Origin: Brugia malayi | Lineage: Eukaryota > Nematoda > Chromadorea > Rhabditida > Onchocercidae | Length of the DNA: 64,000 bases | Reading direction: 5' to 3' | Assembly: GCF_000002995.4 (NCBI RefSeq) | Contig: NW_025062477.1 | Coordinates: forward strand, 10,016,649 to 10,080,648 | In this document: positions 37,876 through 48,900 of the stretch, in pieces | Layout: every line of letters begins with the position of its first letter | Numbering within the stretch: position 1 is the first letter of the stretch | Position numbers and translations under genes: made by a program | Notes under the pieces: model-generated | Told to the model about the DNA's origin: nothing | The model's database searches: none | The model's input: only the letters and a program-made list of their open reading frames with translations

Positions 37876-40800
37876 TCAACGTTTTTTAGATGCACGCTGC
37901 AAAGTTTCTCTCGCAGATAATGATCAAAAAGATCACTGATGGTAACGATCTAATTCAACAAAAAATGTGATAAGTGGGAATACCTTTGGTTTATTTGATA
38001 TTGGCAGATCGACGAAGGGAGGAGTGGAAAAACCAAATGATTTTGAGACGGCAATAAGATCCAATGTGTTAACGTCAAATATATTTTTTAAGGAGTGTGA
38101 ATCGTATGCTCTTATGTAGCATTTATAAGCTTCCTGAAAATGTGAACTTGAGCTAAAATACTTGCAAAAGCTATTGTCTTTGTCCTGTAAAAATTATGTG
38201 ATGAATAATGCAGTTAAAAATAATTTGAACTGAAGTTTCTGTTTATCGAATTAACAAGACAATATGCCATATGTTAACCTTGGCCGATTTATTCAAATAA
38301 TAATTGTGTTCAATAAGTTTTTCTAGCTGCATTTGTATATTCGCAATTTTACTCCATGAAAATTCATACTCATTAAGCAGAACTTTAGCATGTTTCAAAT
38401 AACGAAGAAAGCCAAGCTCTTCAGGACGCAATATTAATAATGCATGACCGGTACCAGTAATACCACGTGCTGTGCGCCCAACACTGAAAAGCAAGTATGA
38501 CTGGTACTACCGAAAATTTTGAACTCGTTATCGAAAAATACGTCGTTATTGAATACTTAGAAATTAGACGTGGAATTAGATAGCTGACTAAATACGGAAA
38601 TACCAAATAATCGATTTGCTTTCTTTCAGGTTGAATCATTTAAATTCGAAGAAATCGAGGAAGAATGATAAGATGTACAACTTTTCTGGTATTTTTAATT
38701 CTTCATGTAGAAATATGCATGGAATTTAAAGGATGAACCGATGTATGTATTCTCGTGGTTCATCTGGTGGATCATACTGTACAATCCAATCAACCTGCGG
38801 TATGTCGAGACCACGCGCAGCAACATCTGTGCAAAGCAAAATGCCTGATTTCGCTTGGCAAAATGAAAAGAATGTGCATGTTCGTTTCTGCTGTTTCTGC
38901 TTACCCTATAAGAAAAGCGTTATTTGTGAATGCTACAAATTCTTAATTTATAAATATGATCAAAATAATAATTAGTGATCTTTGAAGATTTTTTCTTTTG
39001 TAGAGAAAGCCTTTTTGTTTTATCCAAAGTAATAAGTAAATACCAAAATGAATTACATGTATACACTGCACAGAGATGTCGATATAATTTAGCAATTCGT
39101 GATGGTACTTCACTGAATTACACGACGAAAAAAATACCATTACTTTCTTATCTCGATTCTTTTTCAAAAATGTAAAAAGGAGTAAAAATCGCTTTTCTGA
39201 TGGGCAAACAACATAACCCTGCAAAAAACTTCATATCTCTTGTAGCATAAAGGCGTCATTTCAAACAACACTCTTTGTACTTAATCTTGGTATTATAAAA
39301 ACAAAATATTTTAAAACCTTAATATGATAGCCTGTTATGCATCAGAAATATTCTATTTTCTAAAATGTATTAAAAAAAACCTGTTGTAGACCAGAAACTG
39401 TTGCTAATTCACTTCCATTTTTTGGATTTATTTTATTGATACCTACTTTTACAGGATCTGTATGAAGTGCGGCTTTGACGAGCTCGTCAACCTAAATTTA
39501 CTTATAGTAATTAATGAGAACAATTATTGAACTTGAAATAGTTCGAATCTGGTCAAAAGCTGGAAAGTTGAAGATTGCCTGAAAAAAATTCTACAGGGAC
39601 AGACATAAAATAAACGTTTACGGAACAATAAAGTAATGCTGACTTTCGGTGTTTGTGTAGCTGAGAAAAACATAGTTTGACGTTTTTTTGGTAACACTCG
39701 TAGTATCTGCTGCATCTCGATTTCAAAACCAATATCCAATATGCGATCTGCTTCATCAATAATCAAACATTTCAAGTTCTTTACCATGAAGCCATCTGTA
39801 TTCTGCATATGAAATAATATTTCTACATCATATGAAAAAATTATATAATGATAAAATATATAATAAGAAAATTAGACAGCTGAACGACACTAAAAAACTT
39901 TATACCCAATTAAATTAAACCCCAAGGCAATATCAAAATAACAAAATCTTCTTATAAGTATCGTCGGGTAATTATATTACCTGTAAATGATCGAGCAAAC
40001 GACCAGGTGTAGCAACAAGGAAACTAACACCTCTGGCCAATTTTTGTGCTTCTGCCTGCCGATTGGCACCACCCATGATCAAACCATGGGTTAAAGTCGG
40101 ATGCTTCGCCAGAATTTCACTCAAAACTCCATACGTTTGCATGGACAGTTCCCTTGAATGTACAAGTTCATTACTTAAAAAATAAAACCATCACTTAACT
40201 GCAGAAAGAAACTTTGATGTTATACATAAATTTCGGGTTACCAATGAATACTAATAACCATCAGTTACATAAATTCATTATGACTGAAGTACACTTTACA
40301 AATATCTGTTTATAGTAAATTAAAACAACCGTGTTGGAGAGATAACAATTACTCCTGTGCCATTACGTGCTTTCCACTCAAGTTTTATAAGCAACTCAAC
40401 AGCTGGAATAAGAAATGCCAATGTTTTACCACTTCCAGTTTTGGCTGATGCTATCACATCACGGCCCTGAAAATACCTTTCCAGTAAATTAGATCTAGAA
40501 AACATATTGAAACTAAGGTAGTTCTTTACACCCAAATGATCTTAATTACTGTTCTATTATGATACTAAGTGGTCACTAATGCGTCCTCCACATAGAAATA
40601 ACGAGGAGCATAGAAATTTATGATTTTCTGTGAAAAAAATGTGATGTAAATCAGCAGAAACACAACTATTTGCCAACTGAAACAGTGCAGTGAACCAAAT
40701 GACATCTTAGATTTGTGACATTACCTGTAGTAAAGGTTCAATACATTTTGCTTGTATTTCAGTCATTTTAGTAAAACCCATTTCAGTAATTGCGAGTAAA

Positions 40801-41484
40801 GTGGATTCCGATAAAATGTTTTCAAGTGATGCAAATGTGGTCGATGATAGATGTGAAACAACGTCAGAAGGTGAACTAAGCTCAGCTTCCGAATATCCAA
40901 CAGGTTGTAATTTTTCCTGGAAATAACAATATTTGCACTTGGTAAATTTTCAGAACTATATACATGAACTGAGACTGAGGAAAATATTTTACACTTTAAT
41001 AATTAGAATTTTTTATCGTACACAAACGTAAATGGAATGGAATAACAAATCGAAAATTAAAGCAGAAAAAATAGCACAAACTAAGATACAAATCATAACG
41101 GTACCAGCTTGACTACGAATTGAAAAGTGAGTGAAGGGTGAGGAAGAACAAATTCATGTGAATAAAATGGGTTTCTATTTCATCCATATGAACACAGCTA
41201 AAAGCTATATGGTACTAAACTTAAGAGAAACCTAGCCAACCTTTACAAGATTTGTCTTTCCGGTTTAAGCGCAAAATTAACTGCTAACGGAAAACATAAC
41301 AAAAATAAGTAATTTACAAAATTGTAAACAAGTGAAATAAGACAGTTGCTGAAGTTGAAAAAGAAAAATTAACCATTCCTTCCTCTGTCGCTATTTCACT
41401 TTCACCAATTTTTGACATTTTTGGCTTTACTGCATTCTGAAGTTTCTTAATCTTACGCTTGAAAACACGTTTCTCAATATTCAT
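37876..41484 (-). CDS. DEAD-box RNA helicase, DDX18/Has1 family
   Basis: Eleven exons on the minus strand (41484-41374, 40916-40725, 40466-40330, 40152-39981, 39802-39644, 39491-39381, 39218-39057, 38905-38739, 38483-38279, 38133-37984, 37896-37876) give 528 residues. All helicase motifs are present: AKTGSGKT (109-116), [19 protein letters not shown] (220-223), SAT (251-253), ARGLDIP and HRVGRTARG (403-411). [30 protein letters not shown] and the C-terminal [17 protein letters not shown] are specific to DDX18/Has1, a nucleolar helicase for 40S/60S ribosome assembly. It lacks the long N-terminal extension of the human protein (670 residues). The final exon is only seven codons (RASKKR, stop), a basic tail chosen because the alternative read-through loses the splice signals; that end is less certain. 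The ATG follows 'tttcag|ggaag', a likely trans-splice site. It is the last gene of a three-gene same-strand cluster. Confidence 0.94.
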
Positions 41485-41920
41485 CTTCCCTGAAACTTTA
41501 TTAAAGTTATATGTGTGAAATAAATGGATAGCGCAACAGGAGATGACGTGAAGACGCATTAACACGATAAGCGCACCCACACAAAACAATAAAATAGATT
41601 CCCAAATGATTATCGCGAGTATCAGCAACTAAGCAAATTAAGATGTAAACGCTCCACCTAATTCAAGATTAATGAAAAAATGGAGCAATCATCAAATTAA
41701 AACTAAAACTAATGGTTAGAAAATTTGATAAGTCACGAATGATGTTAACATTTGGATATAATAAGATAAAATCAGTGTGCAAATAATTTGCATCCTTTAG
41801 CTCCCAAACCGTGAAATAATAATTCAATTAATGAAAAACATAATGAATGAGGTAATACCACTCGCCTTCCGGGTGTGGGCCTTGTACAATTTCATTAAAA
41901 ATCAAAGAGTACTCCAGGAA
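41485..41920. other. Short intercistronic gap archease-DDX18
   Basis: 436 nt between the archease stop and the DDX18 ATG, with a splice-acceptor-like site just before the DDX18 start. The size and orientation fit an operon in which the downstream message is released by trans-splicing. No gene is present. Confidence 0.5.
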
Positions 41921-42370
41921 TCATATGTCTACAATAACATAAATATCAGTCTTATCCAAAGATTCGTTAACCTGCATATTAGAATAAGTGACTGCTTTAA
42001 TTTCAGTTCCCTGTGGATGCCTACTGAGATCGAACGATTCACCCCAGCACCGCATCTGCACTTCGAACTTTTCACGATCGAGTTTAATCACCTTTGCAAC
42101 TCTACCAATGAAGAACGGCTCTGTTGAGAAAGCAAATAGTGCTTCATCCAATAATCGAGCCATTAATGAGACCATATCGATACCACTGGCAAACAAATCA
42201 AAGGAGTACTCCGCAGACACCATTGAAATCTCAGTCATATAGCCATACATAGAGATCAATGTCTGCTCCATCGCTTCTTCCAAAGTGTCACCCCAACCAT
42301 GCAACTGAACGTCTGCCGTATGGTCAAGATATTCATATTTAACTGCTGCTGTTATTGGTGCATCCGCCAT
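41921..42370 (-). CDS. Archease (tRNA ligase cofactor)
   Basis: A single uninterrupted exon encoding 149 residues, the normal length of the family. It shows the archease signature near the N-terminus (YLDHTADVQLHGWG, residues 14-27, with Asp16 and Asp20), then RLLDEALFAF, and the typical C-terminal block GTEIKAVTYSNMQV and YVIVDI with the penultimate Asp148 expected to bind metal. Archease activates the RtcB-type tRNA ligase, which joins tRNA exons after intron removal and religates XBP1 mRNA in the unfolded protein response. It is intronless while its neighbours are intron-rich. It lies between MAF1 (726 nt upstream) and DDX18 (436 nt downstream) on the same strand. Confidence 0.95.
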   Translation of the reverse strand: MADAPITAAVKYEYLDHTADVQLHGWGDTLEEAMEQTLISMYGYMTEISMVSAEYSFDLFASGIDMVSLMARLLDEALFAFSTEPFFIGRVAKVIKLDREKFEVQMRCWGESFDLSRHPQGTEIKAVTYSNMQVNESLDKTDIYVIVDI

Positions 42371-43095
42371 TTGACAAATCGGAAAATGAAAATCTACTTA
42401 TTTGCACTACTTGCGATTATACATGAAATCTTAAGTGCTTTGAAATATTATCTATCATGTCACATGGCCTGATAACTCTAAAAATAGTGATCAATTTAAG
42501 CTAAATCACTTCAATTCTCTTTAAAATAGTTTCAAATCAAAATAAAAGGTCCAACCTCAAAATCCAAACTGATCTCTAGCAAGAAATATTTATATGCAAA
42601 AAGAAACGAATAAGCATCCATAATAATAAGAATAGAAAATAATCTGTATATCAAACGTGGCTATGCAAAATAGATAAAAAATACATCGTCAATAACTGCA
42701 GAATAAGATGGTAATCGTTAATATTTACAGTACTTTACAGATATCAAGTAAAGGTGAACTGAAAAACTGACATAGAATAAAACAATGTACAACACCTACT
42801 CCTTGTGGAAAAAAGTACTAAAAAAATGAATTCGCCACTTCTAAAGAAAAATACACACAATGAAAATTGATAAGCTAAAATAATTAAATGCGTTGAGAAA
42901 AGCAAGAGTATAAGAGGTATATAAAACAGGAACTATTTCTAAAATTATGTTTGACAAAATAGAAATAATGTCGCCTCATACGAGTATTAGGCTTTTGAAG
43001 CACAAAATTATTGAAGTCATAAAACGAAAGAAGTAACAATAGTATTTAGGAAGCTACAAAATATGACACCTACTGACTATTATTCAGACGCAAAA
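42371..43095. other. Intercistronic gap MAF1-archease
   Basis: 725 nt of AT-rich sequence between the MAF1 stop and the archease ATG, with no coding signal. It may carry the MAF1 3' end and the trans-splice site for archease. Confidence 0.5.
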
Positions 43096-44990
43096 TTATA
43101 CATCTACACCCCATAACTCTTCGGCTGACCGATTTTGAGCAGTATCAGCTCGAAATGCACGACATGACATGAAGAGAATGCGCTTTAGAGATTTATTATG
43201 GAAGAAGTATGCAAATGACCACATTACCAAGTCTTCACAGTACGGATCGCCGGTATATCCTGTTCGGTAACTGTAAGAACGTTATTAGATTTTTATTGGT
43301 TCTAATATTCGGTAATATAATAGAAAGATGGAAAGTAAAATGATCATTCTTCATAAAGAGATTTGTGAAATTTATTAAAACCCTACATTTAGGAAACAAA
43401 GAAAAATTTTTCGCTATCAAAACAGTTAACGTTTTCTTCTAACACTACTCTATCTAGATGCAGTTGTTCATGGTTACCTGAAAAAGTCTACCATACCAGC
43501 TACTCCATTTAAACCGTCCAGAAGGCGTCAATGACTTTATACCGTATATTTCATAAGAAATACCTGTATAATTTACAATCACTAATTTTGATGATTTGAT
43601 CGACTCGTTCCCACAGTACTCTTTTAATCTCATAATAATTTGCCACTGTAGCAGAAAGTTTTGAATCTACCAAACCGGCTAACGTCTGTAAATACGACTC
43701 CATATACGATTATGCCTTTTCAGGGTAAGGACTTACAATTTTAACCAAGATTAGTGAGAAAAAAATTACTAACTGCTAATCAAAAAATGTATATAATCTC
43801 TAGCATATACAATCTCTAATGGCTTCCTTCCATACAGAACTGATATTATGAATTACTCTGCAAAAGAAATGACGACACAAAATGGTAACATATTACATAC
43901 CACCTCTTTTAGAACTTCATTTCCGTAATTTCCTAGGCAAACCATGATTTCAGAAGCAACTGCATGAAAACTAACTTCAAAATTAGGAATGAGAGAAAAT
44001 GCTTCGCTCTTTGTAGAAGAGAAATCATAATCTTGAAATGATGCGTTCATAACCGATCTCAATTCAAAAAGAGTTCGAGAGGAAATTGCATCTGCATATA
44101 CCAAGCCATTCTGAAGTTCTACTAATAAAATGAAGACGAATAAAGTGGTAGCCTCTTTGTGAAGTCAGAAGAAATTAGAACGTAATAACTGATGCGGAGA
44201 ACTATAAATCATAATAACTTACTTCTTCAATACTAATATTCAAACTGGAACAACCGGGTTCTGAAAAATGGCGTAACCGTGGATTTTGCGTCCATGATGA
44301 ATTCGATGGAAACCACGGTAATTTCTCTGGTGGTGAGAGTGGTTGAGGTGCATTACTGCTATTTTGCTGACTTTTCTTCCACTGTTTCTTGTCAGATGTT
44401 ATCATTTTGCAGGAATACGCTTCCAGTCTACCAAAATAAACTATTACGATCGTAAAAAGTACATGCTTTAAAATTCAAGTTTTCCTTCGAATGTCAAAGC
44501 AATGATGAGGTATTAATTCTGTTTGTCGGTATTCTATTATTCAGTAACGATGCATATACAATTACATCAACACAAGACTTATCAAAATCAAGTAAAAATA
44601 AAAATAAAGCATAACTGCTGTATTACAGTTACTTATTATTACTACTATCATTACCCTAATAACTGTCACCACTATTGTTATTTGCTATTACTATTATTAT
44701 TATTGTCATTATTATCATTATTATTATTAACATTACTACAATTACTGCTATTATCAGTATTAATCGTTAATATCTTTGTTGCTATTATTATTTGACAACA
44801 ATTATATGCTAAAACGAACTATTAAGCACACTACGAAGGGGACTGCTTTTGAAAATGGAAAGACTGACCTCCTTTGTCAGCCTCTCATAAATATCTTAAT
44901 AACAAACCTCACATCAATACAACAATCTTTTGCATGCTCTCCAAATGTGTATGACAGCTGTTCAAGCTCTACGTTTTCCAACAACTTCAT
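43096..44990 (-). CDS. mafr-1: MAF1, repressor of RNA polymerase III
   Basis: Minus-strand exons: 44990-44908 (MKLLENVELEQLSYTF), 44427-44223 (LEAYSCKMITSDKKQ, then a Pro-rich stretch), 44110 to about 43904 (SSRTLFELRSVMNASFQDYD, then FSSTKSEAFS), an exon ending 43564 (LWERVDQIIKISDCKLY), and 43270-43096 (MWSFAYFFHNKSLKRILFMS, ending ELWGVDV). These are the conserved blocks of MAF1 (its A, B and C boxes) in the right order. MAF1 binds RNA polymerase III and shuts down tRNA and 5S rRNA transcription under stress, controlled by TOR phosphorylation. The start of the fourth exon is unresolved: acceptors before about 43684, 43656 or 43637 all keep the frame, the longest adding about 20 residues not present in human MAF1. 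First gene of the MAF1-archease-DDX18 cluster. Confidence 0.9.
44626..44791. repeat. ATT/ACT trinucleotide microsatellite
   Basis: A degenerate tandem of tta/att/act units inside MAF1 intron 1 (44428-44907). The leucine/tyrosine-rich plus-strand frame across it is an artefact of the repeat. Confidence 0.8.
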
Positions 44991-45989
44991 TGCAATAGTA
45001 TTCTTGAAAGCAAAGTATATATCTAAATACGCTAACATTACGAGACAACCTCGTTTACAGATGATACGATACAATTAATTAGTACAACATTAAATGAGCA
45101 GTACGGCATGACGCCATCACGTGGACAACACATCCTCCATCAATTGCTGTCAACTGGCTAATGCCGTTAGCGCTTGGCATTAAGTGAGCGACTTTGAGAA
45201 AAGTTGCCAGAAAAGATGGTTTGCTTTTGGAGAAACAGGAAGAGAGAGTAATTGCTCTGAATGAGCACGAAGAAAGAAGAGGGTGAAAGCGGGCAGACAA
45301 CTTGAAAAGCACTTTTTAGCGGGACAAGTTTGATTTTAAACATGTTTAAAGAATGGGCGGTCATTTGGTATCTGAAGTAGGTGAGGATTTCATCATGACC
45401 TCTCGGATAGGGTGACATTGTGACACAAGTCTCTTGGAAAGTCTGGGACTTCATTTCTTCCTAGAGGCGAAACTCTCGATAGGGAAATGCAGATGGAATC
45501 TGATGAGCTTTACAGCTGTCGTCTGGTCGTTCAGAATACATTCTTAACACCTTTATTAGTGTCCTTATCTCTCAGCAGTATTTTAGCTTGCTGCTGAAAG
45601 ATTTTAGATGAATTAGAACATTCTCATTCTCAATCCTGGGAGATTTTCATACCTTCCCATTCTCATAGTCCTCCTGAATCCCGGGAGAAGTCGAAAGACA
45701 CGAATTGCTTAACTCTGAGATTGAGCAATCGGGTTTGCTGAACTCTTCTGTAATTTACTGTCGAGCGATCTAGATGGTTTTTATTAAGATTACCTATTTT
45801 TAAGACGGTTATAATAAGTTGCTTACATTCAAAATCATTATTTCTCAATTGATAACATATCTGTAAATTTAATCAATGAATTCAAATAAAAAAAAACTAG
45901 TTTGAATTAATCTGATACATGATTCTGTTTTTCCTGATACTTGGAATATTCTTCCATCAGTAATTTAATTTCAGTTGGTTTACAGCAAA
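44991..45989. promoter_or_regulatory. Divergent intergenic region MAF1 / coiled-coil gene
   Basis: About 1 kb between two divergent start codons, so it should contain both promoters. The part at 45080-45480 is GC-richer than its surroundings. No specific transcription factor site is claimed. A T-rich acceptor (ggtttacag) lies just before the ATG at 45990. Confidence 0.4.
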
Positions 45990-48900
45990 ATGTCGTTATC
46001 TAGTGATCTGGAGGATAACAGGAAAAAGCATACTGTAAGTTAACTTTTAAGTTATGGATAGAAAGTTATTATCTTTATACAGTCTGATCAGTGAAGAGTA
46101 TAGTAAAATATCTGTTGTTGGTTAATTCGATTATAAAAAACCGAGTTTTTCTAAGCTTGTTTGCTTGAACAGTTTGAATTTTGAATTTCTGCTCATTTTT
46201 TCTTTATCGATCTCTACGTAATATAATTTAGGAAAATTTAAAAAGGATATGGAACAAAGTTTATTACTTCCATTGATTTATTCTTTATCGAATAATAGCC
46301 AACACGGCTAATGAATTAGTATCAATAAATCTGAATAAACAAATGCAACAAAAGAATATAACTTGGTTTTTGCCATTGTTTTAGAAGAGGCAGAGCGCTA
46401 ATAGTCCGCTAGCAGTGTTGTCTCCATCTGTTCGCCCGCAGACCACAAAATTAGTTTGTTCATTTCATTTTTGTTAAGATATGGAATAACATATAATCAG
46501 AAAAGAAAAATTGTACGTTTAGCACGTATATTAGTACCTTAAATTCTACTATTCTTTGAGGATAAACTACACTTTTATTGGAAGACAATCTCTTCATTCG
46601 GTAAATTTTTTTATTTTGTTGCTATTTACTTGCCACTCTTACAGTCTCGTTTGTCGGGAACTCCCTTGGAACGAAAGCTTGCATATATCAATCAAATTGA
46701 CCCCAATATTGATGCCACTCTTCTCGAACTGTATTCTGTCGAGGTTTGCCACAAATTAATGAGATCATGCTTCAGTTTTTTTATTTACATTGAAATTTGA
46801 TGCTAATTTAAGTATATATTATAGAAAGACAGAGTTCCAACAGTAATAAATCCAGATCCGAATATTGAACAATCATTGGTAGAAGACACCTTGCAGTTCG
46901 AGGAAACTACGGTTCAGTTTTTTTTCACTTTTTTCCTTGCTCTTTCGAGCGTTGTCAAAAGTCAGTTTCATTGCTTGGTTTCTTATTGATGCTTTCTCTC
47001 TGTTTTCATTTTCCATCGCAGCGATTTATTGCGATCCAAAAATATGCTTAGATCATGTAGTAAATTACTTTATTTCGAGATTTTCATATCATAACTAGAA
47101 ATGAGCATTTAGAAAGAAGCAATGGGTGAACGAAGCATTGCATCAGAATGCGATGACGTCGTAAACATTACCGATGTGACATCATCGTCGGTGGCTGCTG
47201 CATTGGTCAGAGATGTCGTTACATTTTATGTTTTAGATTTAGAAGTTTTGTCACCTACCCAGTTATTTGCAGCCCAAATTCCATTTTTCTTTCTTCAATT
47301 TTTAATTTTTCTTATTTTTTTCGTTTTTCACATTTTTTTTTTTTTGTTAAGCATCATTTCTAAATTTCATCTGCATAAAAATTCGATCACCATTTTAGAA
47401 GGGAAAGCAATATTTAAAGTATTCATTTTGATTTATCGTTATGTAGCTTTTCATGCAATAATATTTTTGTTGTAAATGTGTTCAAGAGCCCTGGAATGTC
47501 TAACGAAATGAAGTCAGCAATAAAAACATATTTGAAATCCACTTCGATGTATTCTACTAGTTTACTGGAATCAAAAGCTGAACTGTTGAATGTTGTTGAA
47601 GTAAGTTTAAATTACTTTCTGTAGGATTAATTATAAAACTTCACATGAATTTTCGTTAATTTTCTTCTGTAGTTTCAGTCTTCAAGAGTTTTATAATATT
47701 TTGATAGCTGTCATATTTAGGATGTTGCTGGAGTTGGGAAGAATGATGATACCGAAGAGCTGAACATCAGTGTTTCTACACGTGCTTCTCAAGAAAAAGT
47801 TGTAGGGAACAATTCTATATATTCTGTCAAAACTGATCTATCTGTACCAGGTTCAAAACCTTCTGCCAGAACGACTGAAACCAATTCTTGCTCTGCAATT
47901 TTATGTGAGACCATAGATATGAACAATGTTATCGAAGCCCAATTTACTGAAGCAACACGTTCTCCAGTTTTGCAAGTTGAAAATGCGGAGATTATTTCTT
48001 CAGTGATACCGAAGTGTCTCACAACACAAGTAGATGAAAGAATGGCATATCCAGATAAGCTAGAAAATCTTACACTGTCGGCACGCAAAAATAGAGTTTT
48101 TGCAACTAGAAATTTGAATTTGGATAACCTATCTTCACCGCGAGAGTTGGCGAGCTATGCTGAAGAACGAGCACAAAATTATTCGTTTCTTATTAATGAA
48201 GCCTATTGTGAAACATCGATGTTCTGCGAGAATTGTTATGCTATGCGCATCGAACTAGGACTTCTTTCGGATAAGTTTGCAGCATTAACAGCTACTATTG
48301 GGGGTTTGGCTGCAGAAGGGAATATGACTTTTGTTGCCGAGCTGGAAAATTTACTGAGAGGGAAAGAGGCAGAAATTATAACACTGTCATCGAAGTTAAA
48401 GGATTTAACTCACTCAAATGTAAGAATCAGTTCCTTTAAATATTTGTTTTTCAGAATTACTGCGAATTGAAATTGTCGAAATCACGATTTTTTTTTTCCT
48501 TTTTTACAGGATCAGTTAAGCAGACAAAAGGAAATTGCTGAAAAGGATTCTGAAGATTATAGATTTTTTTTCAAGGATGAAATAAAAAAGAAGTTAGGAG
48601 AAATAGATATACTGCGGAGAAAGGTAGAAACTTTGTGGCATATTTTTTTTTAATTTCACAGAAGTGATTTAAAGCAATTATTGTGTAGGATTTTATATTT
48701 CGAAAAAACGCATGTTTCATTATAGAGCATAAAATTGCGAACTAACGAACTATTAAATATTTTTATAGTTGTACGAAGCAGAACATTTGATAGATGAGTT
48801 GAAGCAAGGGAAGCCAAAGCAGTCGACCAAGAAAAACACTTCGCAAGCTGACGTTGAATTTAATACATCTTTAGTTGAGGTAATTATTATAGTGATTTTT

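Noticed and set aside
41831..42242. Plus-strand ORFs opposite archease
   Set aside because: Antisense shadows of the conserved archease exon on the minus strand.
44523..44795. Plus-strand ORF with long Leu/Tyr runs
   Set aside because: Produced by the ATT/ACT microsatellite in MAF1 intron 1; antisense to a real gene.
45079..45454. Minus-strand frames in the GC-richer part of the divergent intergenic region
   Set aside because: Ser/Phe/Leu-rich with no domain, and located where two divergent promoters are expected.
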